Below are positions 57,784 to 64,000 of a stretch of DNA of 64,000 nucleotides, in pieces. Origin of the DNA: Actinomycetales bacterium (GTDB lineage Bacteria > Actinomycetota > Actinomycetes > Actinomycetales > Dermatophilaceae). The stretch covers positions 1 through 64,000 of the forward strand of contig JADJVI010000016.1 in the NCBI GenBank assembly GCA_016710645.1. Direction: 5' to 3'. Made by a program: the position numbers and the translations under genes. A model generated the notes under the pieces. That model was not told where the DNA came from. It saw only the letters and a list, made by a program, of their open reading frames with translations, and searched no databases. Numbering within the stretch: the stretch's first letter is position 1; every line of letters starts with the position of its first letter.

Positions 57784-57864
57784 CACGGTCGTATCCGCTC
57801 TCTCGCGTGCGAGCCTTTCGGCACCGTAACACCTGGTAGGGGAGGGTGCAACCGGAAATGACTT

Positions 57865-58165
57865 GATCTCTGCCGAGGGCGCGGGCCTGGGTCCCCTGAT
57901 CGTCGTGCGGACCGCTGGACCGTCATCGACTCCACCGTCATCGGTTCATCCGGGTTCGCCGTTGGGGGCTCGGGGTCAACTTCATCGTCATCCTCGGCCA
58001 TGACTCGTGAGCGGCACGATCAAGGCCACCGGCAGCGCGGTCGAGACCCGCGACATGCCCACGGCAGACATCCGCGACGTCGTCGAACGAGCCACTCCCA
58101 GTGCCTTGACCGCTCGCACAAGCGGTGACGATCTGCAGGTCTACGAGCCTGGGTCCGGTGAAGTG
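57865..58165 (+). pseudogene. Decayed beta-carbonic anhydrase copy
   Basis: Matches the middle of the intact gene at 50352 in broken frames: VVRTAG, then VIDSTVIGS, then IVILGHDS-like codons, then GTIKATGSAVETRDMPTADIRDVVERATPSALTAR, which aligns with the intact AVETGDMPTGYIRDIVERVTPSVLTAR. At least two frameshifts; the zinc-site Cys/His context is destroyed and the 5' third is missing. Confidence 0.82.
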
Positions 58166-58260
58166 CGCACGGTCACCCGTGCCACCTTCACGTCACAGCA
58201 ACTCGGCGGCCCGACGGGAATCGGATGGGACACTCCGTTCGTGTCGGTGGTTCCGCGATA
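58166..58260 (+). pseudogene. Gene remnant, right copy of a repeated fragment
   Basis: In frame with the carbonic anhydrase remnant, but the sequence changes after VYEPGSGEVRTV to RATFTSQQLGGPTGIGWDTP and a stop (TAA), which resembles the fragment at 54484. So the remnant is a fusion of two unrelated gene pieces. Confidence 0.5.
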
Positions 58261-58299
58261 ACGGACGACTCCCGAGATCACCGGCCGGTCACCGGGCGG

Positions 58300-60018
58300 T
58301 CACCGGGCTCGCTGGACTCGGGCTTCGTCCCAAATCGGTTCGTCGGACTCGACCACCCGGCCGTCGGCGCGGAAGACGAGGAACCGGTCGAAGGATCGCG
58401 CAAACCACCGGTCGTGGGTGACGGCGACGACGGTGCCTTCGAAGGTGTCCAGTGCCGACTCCAAGGCCTCGGCCGACTCCAGGTCGAGGTTGTCGGTGGG
58501 CTCATCAAGCAGCAGCAGGGTGGCGCCGGAGAGCTCAAGCAACAGGATCTGGAACCTCGCCTGCTGACCGCCGGAGAGCGACTCGAAGGTCTGCTCGGCC
58601 GACTTGGCCAGCCCGTAGCGGTCCAGCGTGCGGGAGGCGAGCTCGCGCGGCATACCGTCGCGGTGTGCGTCGCCGCGGTGCAGGATCTCCAGCAGCGAGC
58701 GCCCCAGCAGCCCCGGCTGGTGGTGGGTCTGCGCGAACCAGCCCGGTCGCACCCGCGACCCCAACCGCGCCACGCCGGTATGCCGGACCGGCTCCAGTGC
58801 CGCTCCGGTCAACTCCCCCACTGGACGGTGTTCGAGGTCCGGGTCCGAGCCGCCCGCGGCGAGCAGGCGCAGGAAGTGCGACTTCCCCGAGCCATTGGAG
58901 CCGAGCACGGCCAGCCGCTCGCCGAACCAGATCTCGACGTCGAACGGCTTCATGAGCACGGCCTCAGTGGCGGCCGAGTCGCCGGCTGACAGCTCCAGCC
59001 GCTCGCACACGACGGCCCGTTTGGCGGTGCGGCCGCCCTGCAGCCGCATCCGCAGCCGTTGCGGCACCGGCACGGCCTCCGGCGGGCCCGCCTCGACGAA
59101 CCGCCGCAGTCGGGTCTCGGCGGCCTGCAATCGGGCGGCCATGTCGGAGTTGTAGGCCGCCTTCGTGCGATACATGATGACCAGCGCCTTGAGCTTGGCG
59201 TGCTCCTCGTCCCACCGGGTGCGTAGCTCCTCCAGGCGGGCGTTGCGATCGAGGCGCGCCTGGCCATAGGAGTCGAAGCCACCCGGGTGCACCCAGAGCG
59301 TCGACCCAGCAGCACCGGGTTCCAGGGTGGCGATGCGGGTGGCCGACCGAGCCAAGAGCTCGCGGTCGTGCGAAATGAACAGCACCGTCTTGGGGCTGGC
59401 TCGGAGGGCCTCCTCCAGCCAGCGCTTCCCCGGCACGTCGAGGTAGTTGTCCGGTTCGTCGAGCAGCAGCACCTCGTCCGGCCCGCGCAGCAGCGCCTCC
59501 AACACGAGGCGCTTCTGCTCACCACCAGAAAGCGTTGTGACAGAGCGATATTGCGCCTTCTCATACGAAACGCCCAGCGCCGCAACGGTGCACGTGTCCC
59601 ACACGGTCTCGTGGTCGTAGCCGCCGACGTCACCCCAGTCGACCAGCGCCTGCGCATAGGCCAACTGGTCGGACTCGCGGTCGTGCTCCATGACGAGCAG
59701 CTCGGTGCGATCGATTTCCGTTGCGGCAGAACGAATCTTGTCCGGTGCCACCGACACGAGCAGGTCTCGGACTGTCGAGTCGTCGCGCACCGAGCCGATG
59801 AACTGCCGCATCACCCCCAGCCCGCCCGACCGGGTCACCGCCCCTCCATGAGCCGCGAGGTCACCGCTGATGATTCGGCTCAAGGTGGTCTTGCCGGTGC
59901 CATTGGGCCCGATGAGGGCGATCTTGGCGCCCTCCCCCACCCGCAGGCTCACCTCGCGCAGCAGCGGGCGACCGTCGGGGAGGTCGAAGCTCACCTGGTT
60001 GACGTCGACATGGCCCAC
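58300..60018 (-). CDS. ABC-F family ATPase
   Basis: 572 residues, two ATPase domains and no membrane segments. Walker A GPNGTGKTT (37-45) and GSNGSGKSHF (second domain), signatures LSGGEQKR and LSGGQQAR, and the basic inter-domain linker (ARLEELRTRWDEEHAKLKALVIMYRTKAAYN). Ribosome-acting ABC-F proteins give translation rescue or antibiotic resistance; the subfamily is not clear. GTG start 6 nt after truA, so co-transcribed with it. Confidence 0.88.
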   Translation of the reverse strand: MGHVDVNQVSFDLPDGRPLLREVSLRVGEGAKIALIGPNGTGKTTLSRIISGDLAAHGGAVTRSGGLGVMRQFIGSVRDDSTVRDLLVSVAPDKIRSAATEIDRTELLVMEHDRESDQLAYAQALVDWGDVGGYDHETVWDTCTVAALGVSYEKAQYRSVTTLSGGEQKRLVLEALLRGPDEVLLLDEPDNYLDVPGKRWLEEALRASPKTVLFISHDRELLARSATRIATLEPGAAGSTLWVHPGGFDSYGQARLDRNARLEELRTRWDEEHAKLKALVIMYRTKAAYNSDMAARLQAAETRLRRFVEAGPPEAVPVPQRLRMRLQGGRTAKRAVVCERLELSAGDSAATEAVLMKPFDVEIWFGERLAVLGSNGSGKSHFLRLLAAGGSDPDLEHRPVGELTGAALEPVRHTGVARLGSRVRPGWFAQTHHQPGLLGRSLLEILHRGDAHRDGMPRELASRTLDRYGLAKSAEQTFESLSGGQQARFQILLLELSGATLLLLDEPTDNLDLESAEALESALDTFEGTVVAVTHDRWFARSFDRFLVFRADGRVVESDEPIWDEARVQRAR

Positions 60019-60024
60019 AGCGGG

Positions 60025-60891
60025 TCAGTCTCCCGTATGCCGTGCGCCCGGCCCAGCGATTTCCTCGCGCCGAGCCCGCGCCTCCAGCGCGCGGGCCGCG
60101 AGGTCGGCGTCGGGTGGATAGCTGACCTCCTCCAGCGACAGCCCATGGGCGGGCATCACCAAGACGCGCGGATCGCGAATGCCGGCCAGCTGCACCTGCC
60201 GTGGCCACTCGGGATCGCGCCGCCCCAGCCCCACGGGAACGACCGCTCCGACCAAGGCCCGCACCATCGAGTGACAGAAGGCATCCGCGACGACGGTCGC
60301 CTCGACGACCCCGCTCTCGACGTCCCGGGTCCACATGAACGCCAACAGCGTCCGCACGGTCGTCGCCCCCTCGCGACGCTTGCAGAAGGCCGCGAAGTCC
60401 CCCAGCCCCAGCAACTGGCCGGCCGCCGCGTCCATTGCCGCCACGTCGAGAGTGTCGCGCAGCCACACGGTGTCGCGTCGGCGCAGCGGGTCGTGGACCG
60501 CGCCCGCGTCGGCGATCCGATAGCGATAGCGCCGACTGGTCGCCGAGAAGCGCGCGTCGAAACCGTCGGGTGCACGGCATACCCGATGCACGACGACATC
60601 GGGCGGCAGGATGCCCGCCAGCCGCGTGATCGCCGCCTGCTCCGGGCTGCGGTCCGAGCGCCCCGGCACGGCGAGGTATGCCGTGTCGTCGACGTCCGCA
60701 TGCGCCACCTGACCGCGGGCGTGCACTCCCGCGTCGGTGCGCCCGGCGACGGTGAGCCGCACCGGCTCCGGCGCCCTCAGCAGCGTGGTGAGCGCGTCTG
60801 ACAGCACGCCTTCGACGGTCCGCCGCCCCGGCTGGGCGGCCCAGCCGGAGAAGTCGGTGCCGTCGTAGCCGAGGTCCAGACGCAGCCGCAC
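60025..60891 (-). CDS. truA: tRNA pseudouridine(38-40) synthase
   Basis: 288 residues. RLRLDLGYDGTDFSGWA at the start; catalytic Asp53 in GRTDAGVHA; RRYRYRI and FCKRREGATTVRTL typical of TruA. The GTG at 60891 is preferred over an ATG at 60945 because GGGAGG lies 8 nt upstream and it gives the family N-terminus. Third-position copies of the octamer at 60575 and 60676. Confidence 0.95.
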   Translation of the reverse strand: MRLRLDLGYDGTDFSGWAAQPGRRTVEGVLSDALTTLLRAPEPVRLTVAGRTDAGVHARGQVAHADVDDTAYLAVPGRSDRSPEQAAITRLAGILPPDVVVHRVCRAPDGFDARFSATSRRYRYRIADAGAVHDPLRRRDTVWLRDTLDVAAMDAAAGQLLGLGDFAAFCKRREGATTVRTLLAFMWTRDVESGVVEATVVADAFCHSMVRALVGAVVPVGLGRRDPEWPRQVQLAGIRDPRVLVMPAHGLSLEEVSYPPDADLAARALEARARREEIAGPGARHTGD

Positions 60892-60942
60892 CGGCCCATC
60901 CTCCCTTATGCCGACGCCTGCCTGGAGCAGCACCGGAATATG

Positions 60943-60979
60943 CACGTGGGCCCCGTCCAGATCGGACGGGGCCCACGTG
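60943..60979. terminator. Strong stem-loop after rplQ
   Basis: Perfect 16-bp arms CACGTGGGCCCCGTCC (60943-60958) and GGACGGGGCCCACGTG (60964-60979), 5-nt loop, 17 nt past the rplQ stop on the minus strand. Expected to end or attenuate the ribosomal-protein transcript before truA. No T tract and no octamer. Confidence 0.85.
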
Positions 60980-60995
60980 GTGGATCAGCTCGAGG

Positions 60996-61571
60996 TCACT
61001 TGCCCTCGACGTCATCCTTCGCTTCGACGGCCTCGACAGACTCGGCAGGCTCGACCGCGTCGTCGGGAGCGCCATCAGCCTCGGCAACGGGAGCGTCCTG
61101 CACGTCCTCGACGACCTCGTCCTCGACCTCCGCCGGAGCAGGAGTCGGGGCGGCCTTGGCAGCGCGCTTGGTCGCCGCCTCGGCCTCCTTGACGGTGGCC
61201 TTCTTGGCCGACACGCGCTCACGGACGAGCTCGATGACGACCATGGGCGCGTTGTCGCCCTTGCGGGCGCCGATCTTCGTGATGCGGGTGTAGCCGCCCT
61301 CACGCTCGGCCATGTCGGGCGCGATCTCGGTGAAGAGCCGGTGCACGACGCCCTTGTCCTGGACGGTCGTCAGCACCCGCCGACGCGCGGCGAGATCGCC
61401 ACGCTTGGCGAAGGTGACCAGCCGCTCGGCCACGGGACGCAGCCGCTTGGCCTTGGCCTCCGTGGTCGTGATGCGGTCGTGCTCGAACAGCGCCGTGGCG
61501 AGACCCGCCAGCATGAGCCGCTCGTGTGCCGGCCCGCCACCGAGGCGGGGACCCTTGGAAGGGGTAGGCAT
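60996..61571 (-). CDS. rplQ: 50S ribosomal protein L17
   Basis: 191 residues. The L17 core (MPTPSKGPRLGGGPAHERLMLAGL to RKGDNAPMVVIELVRE, about 1-118) is followed by a 70-residue Ala/Glu/Asp/Val-rich acidic tail, which is long for L17 but seen in some actinomycetes. Downstream of rpoA by 72 nt with an octamer copy between. Confidence 0.97.
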   Translation of the reverse strand: MPTPSKGPRLGGGPAHERLMLAGLATALFEHDRITTTEAKAKRLRPVAERLVTFAKRGDLAARRRVLTTVQDKGVVHRLFTEIAPDMAEREGGYTRITKIGARKGDNAPMVVIELVRERVSAKKATVKEAEAATKRAAKAAPTPAPAEVEDEVVEDVQDAPVAEADGAPDDAVEPAESVEAVEAKDDVEGK

Positions 61572-61643
61572 GGGTGTTTCTCCTTGTCGGTGCGACCGTA
61601 TGCCGTGCGAGTTACGCCGCGGCGCCGGTCAGCGGCGGGTGGG

Positions 61644-62675
61644 TCAGAACTGCTCGTCCTCGGCCAGCGCGCGGCCTTCGTCGAGGTCGTCGAAGTCGTC
61701 GGCGTAGGTGTCGACGATGGCGGCCGGGTCGAATCCGGGCGGGCTGTCCTTGAGGGCCAGGCCCATGCCGGCCAGCTTCGCCTTGACCTCGTCGATGGAC
61801 TTGGCACCGAAGTTGCGGATGTCCAGCAGGTCGGCCTCGCTGCGCCCGACGAGCTCTCCCACGGTGTGGATGCCCTCGCGCTTGAGGCAGTTGTAGGACC
61901 GGACGGTGAGGTCGAGGTCCTCGATCGGCAGCGCCAGGTCGGCCGCGAGCGCGGCGTCGGTCGGCGACGGGCCCATGTCGATGCCCTCGGCCTCGACGTT
62001 GAGCTCACGAGCCAGCCCGAACAGCTCGACCAGGGTCTTGCCGGCGGAAGCCATCGCGTCACGCGGGGCCATGGCCGACTTGGTCTCGACGTCGACGATG
62101 AGCCGGTCGAAGTCGGTGCGCTGCTCGACACGGGTCGCCTCGACCTTGTAGGTCACGGCGAGCACCGGCGAGTAAATGGAGTCGACCGGGATGCGGCCGA
62201 TCTCCTGGTCACCGGACTTGTTCTGCTGCGCCGAGACGTAGCCGCGACCGCGCTCGACGGTCAACTCCATCTCGATGCGGCCCTTGGCGTTGAGCGTGGC
62301 GATGTGCAGGTCGGGGTTGTGCACCTCGACACCTGCCGGGGGCGCGATGTCGGCGGCGGTCACCGGCCCGGGGCCCTGCTTGCGCAGGTACATGACCACG
62401 GGCTCGTCGTGCTCCGAGGAGACGAACAGACCCTTGACGTTGAGGATGATCTCGGTGACGTCTTCCTTGCAGCCCGGGATCGTCTGGAACTCGTGGAGCA
62501 CGCCGTCAATCCGCAACGACGTGACCGCGGCACCGGGGATGCTGGACAGCAGGGTGCGACGCAGGGAGTTGCCGAGCGTGTAGCCGAAGCCAGGCTCGAG
62601 CGGCTCGATGACGAAGCGGCTGCGGTTGTCAGCCACGACCTCTTCGGTGAGCACGGGACGCTGTGCAATGAGCAC
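61644..62675 (-). CDS. rpoA: DNA-directed RNA polymerase subunit alpha
   Basis: 343 residues. N-terminal dimerisation domain (FVIEPLEPGFGYTLGNSLRRTLLSSIPGAAV), insertion domain, linker, and alpha-CTD (LTVRSYNCLKREGIHTVGELVGRSEADLLDIRNFGAKSIDEVK). No octamer inside the gene, as for the other highly expressed ribosomal-cluster genes. Confidence 0.98.
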   Translation of the reverse strand: MLIAQRPVLTEEVVADNRSRFVIEPLEPGFGYTLGNSLRRTLLSSIPGAAVTSLRIDGVLHEFQTIPGCKEDVTEIILNVKGLFVSSEHDEPVVMYLRKQGPGPVTAADIAPPAGVEVHNPDLHIATLNAKGRIEMELTVERGRGYVSAQQNKSGDQEIGRIPVDSIYSPVLAVTYKVEATRVEQRTDFDRLIVDVETKSAMAPRDAMASAGKTLVELFGLARELNVEAEGIDMGPSPTDAALAADLALPIEDLDLTVRSYNCLKREGIHTVGELVGRSEADLLDIRNFGAKSIDEVKAKLAGMGLALKDSPPGFDPAAIVDTYADDFDDLDEGRALAEDEQF

Positions 62676-62790
62676 GGTGATTCCTTTCCCACAAGGCGAC
62701 CGCTATTTGACGCCTCGCGTAGCGCAGGGACTTGCCGCCCTGCCGGGCCGGGTGCCTCTGTCTGCGACCCGACCCTTCGGTGCACTGCCC

Positions 62791-62856
62791 CGCCGGTATG
62801 CCGTGCGGCTGGGTCAGGTGCGCGGGGCACCTGGCCGGACGAACGGCATACCGGCG
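62791..62856. repeat. Cruciform-like inverted octamer pair between rpsD and rpoA
   Basis: Outer arms CGCCGGTATGCCGT (62791-62804) and ACGGCATACCGGCG (62843-62856) are perfect over 14 bp; an inner palindrome CAGGTGC/GCACCTG (62815-62821, 62827-62833) nests within. It starts 10 nt past the rpsD stop and lies in the 190-bp rpsD-rpoA spacer, where full termination would be harmful; so an attenuating, processing or non-transcriptional role is likely. Confidence 0.82.
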
Positions 62857-62866
62857 TGTGGCGGTG

Positions 62867-63475
62867 TCAGTTCTTGGAGTAGAACTCGACGATGAGCTGC
62901 TCGGTGAGGATCGTGTCGATCTGCTCACGGACAGGCAGCTGGTGGATGAGGATCTGCAGCGAGCCTTCGATGACCTGCATCCAGGCCGGCACGGGCCGCT
63001 CGCCGTAGGTCTGGCGGGCCAGCTCGAACGGGAAGGACTCGATCGACTGCTTGCGGATCGTGATGATGTCGAACTGCTCCACCCGGTAGGAGGGAACGTC
63101 GACGCGCACGCCGTTGACCTCGAAGTGACCGTGGGTCACCAGCTGCCGGGCGTGCCGGCGGGTGCGGGCCAGGCCGGCGCGGTAGACGACGTTGTCCAGG
63201 CGCGACTCGAGGATCTGCAGCAGGTTGTCACCGGTCTTGCCGGGACGGTTGGCGGCTTCCTTGTAGTAGCGGATGAACTGCTTCTCCATGACGCCGTAGG
63301 AGAAGCGAGCCTTCTGCTTCTCCGACAGCTGGGTGAGGTATTCCTTCTCCTGCACCCGGCGACGGCCGTGCTGGCCGGGCGGGAAGGGGCGCATCTCGAA
63401 GTTCTTGTCGCCGCCGACGAGGTCGACCTTGAGCCGACGCGACTTCTTGGTGATGGGGCCGGTGTAGCGAGCCAT
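62867..63475 (-). CDS. rpsD: 30S ribosomal protein S4
   Basis: 202 residues: MARYTGPITKKSRRLKVDLVGG start, the S4 domain LESRLDNVVYRAGLARTRRHARQLVTHGHFEVNGVRVD, and a C-terminus ending IVEFYSKN. No zinc Cys set. Assembly-initiating protein of the small subunit. Confidence 0.97.
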   Translation of the reverse strand: MARYTGPITKKSRRLKVDLVGGDKNFEMRPFPPGQHGRRRVQEKEYLTQLSEKQKARFSYGVMEKQFIRYYKEAANRPGKTGDNLLQILESRLDNVVYRAGLARTRRHARQLVTHGHFEVNGVRVDVPSYRVEQFDIITIRKQSIESFPFELARQTYGERPVPAWMQVIEGSLQILIHQLPVREQIDTILTEQLIVEFYSKN

Positions 63476-63503
63476 GGTGGGTCTCTAAAGTCCTATCCGG
63501 CGC

Positions 63504-63914
63504 TCAGACGCGACGACGCTTGGGCGGGCGGACACCGTTGTGCGGCGAGGGCGTGACATCGCTGATCGCGCCGACCTCCAGGCCGGTGGCGGTGAGCGAA
63601 CGGATCGCGGTCTCGCGACCGGATCCCGGGCCCTTGACGAACACGTCGACCTTGCGCATGCCGTGCTCCATGGCACGACGAGCGGCCGCCTCGGCGGCCA
63701 TCTGCGCGGCGAACGGCGTGGACTTGCGCGAGCCCTTGAAGCCGACCTGGCCGGCCGAGCGATTTGAAATCACCGCACCCGTGGGGTCGGTGATGGGAAA
63801 TGATGGTGTTGTTGAACGTGCCTTGATGTGAGCGGGCCCGTGGGCCACGTTGTTCCTCTCCTTGCGGCGCACCTTCTTGGCAGCGCCCGCAGTCTGACGG
63901 CTCTTGGGAGGCAT
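63504..63914 (-). CDS. rpsK: 30S ribosomal protein S11
   Basis: 136 residues, conserved throughout: NNVAHGPAHIKARSTTPSFPITDPTGAVISNRSAGQVGFKGSRKSTPFAAQMAAE..., ending PHNGVRPPKRRRV. 28 nt before rpsD in the operon. Confidence 0.97.
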   Translation of the reverse strand: MPPKSRQTAGAAKKVRRKERNNVAHGPAHIKARSTTPSFPITDPTGAVISNRSAGQVGFKGSRKSTPFAAQMAAEAAARRAMEHGMRKVDVFVKGPGSGRETAIRSLTATGLEVGAISDVTPSPHNGVRPPKRRRV

Positions 63915-63960
63915 TGTTCTCCTACTTCTCTCGAACTGGGGCTGGCAACCCGTCGAGGGT

Positions 63961-64000
63961 TACTTGCCGGCCTTCTTCTTGCCGGCGACGGTGCGCTTCG
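63961..64000 (-). CDS. rpsM: 30S ribosomal protein S13, 3' end only
   Basis: The last 12 codons and TAA at the window edge read KRTVAGKKKAGK, the basic C-terminus of S13. Placement upstream of rpsK fits the rpsM-rpsK-rpsD-rpoA-rplQ order. The rest is outside the window. Confidence 0.85.

Overview
The window is high-GC chromosomal DNA from an actinomycete, most likely of the order Micrococcales; I would guess the Intrasporangiaceae/Dermatophilaceae neighbourhood, but the family is inference. The basis is the mycothiol-type deacetylase (MshB-like), the succinylase lysine route (DapD and a DapC-type aminotransferase), a 7Fe ferredoxin, the gene order S13-S11-S4-rpoA-L17-truA, F420-type (DDN-like) nitroreductase relatives, and frequent GTG starts. 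I found no rRNA, tRNA or CRISPR.

Layout. 1-10 kb: a TetR regulator, two alpha/beta hydrolases, dapD, a membrane-anchored lysozyme-like protein, an M6-like metalloprotease, citrate synthase, dapC, ferredoxin and a GNAT protein. 10-19.5 kb, minus strand: an oligopeptide ABC transporter (two binding lipoproteins, two permeases, two ATPases) ending in an MshB-like deacetylase. 19.5-31.9 kb: typA, a Nudix hydrolase, a VIT1-type transporter, ornithine carbamoyltransferase, a COG2403 GTPase, a sugar symporter, secreted proteins and a GH1 glucosidase. 32-36.8 kb: an acquired island with a decayed toxin and its HTH partner, MazEF, an intact IS3-family element, a second DDE element, an ISL3 fragment and a 2H phosphoesterase gene broken by both elements. 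It abuts the 3' end of ychF, whose last 32 bp recur as a 28/32 copy at 33198. 36.8-53.6 kb: ychF, a thioesterase, a large GH13 enzyme, rmuC, ispH, xseAB, a PfkB kinase, class I fumarase, carbonic anhydrase, glmM, rpsI and rplM. 53.9-58.3 kb: an ArsR-type regulator and a second accessory cassette (FtsX-like ABC transporter plus a small exported protein), bordered by gene remnants including a decayed carbonic anhydrase copy. 58.3-64 kb: an ABC-F ATPase, truA and the rplQ-rpoA-rpsD-rpsK-rpsM cluster.

The most striking feature is not a gene. The octamer GTATGCCG (reverse complement CGGCATAC) occurs about 80 times by my hand count, 42 in one orientation and 38 in the other, against roughly 2 expected at 70% GC. 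It lies inside coding regions of almost every backbone gene and forms perfect inverted pairs at several gene ends. It is absent from the two accessory regions: 31972-37373, and from 53784 to 58647. This is the behaviour of a DNA-uptake-sequence-like or other genome-wide recognition word, and I regard it as the best candidate here for an undescribed system.
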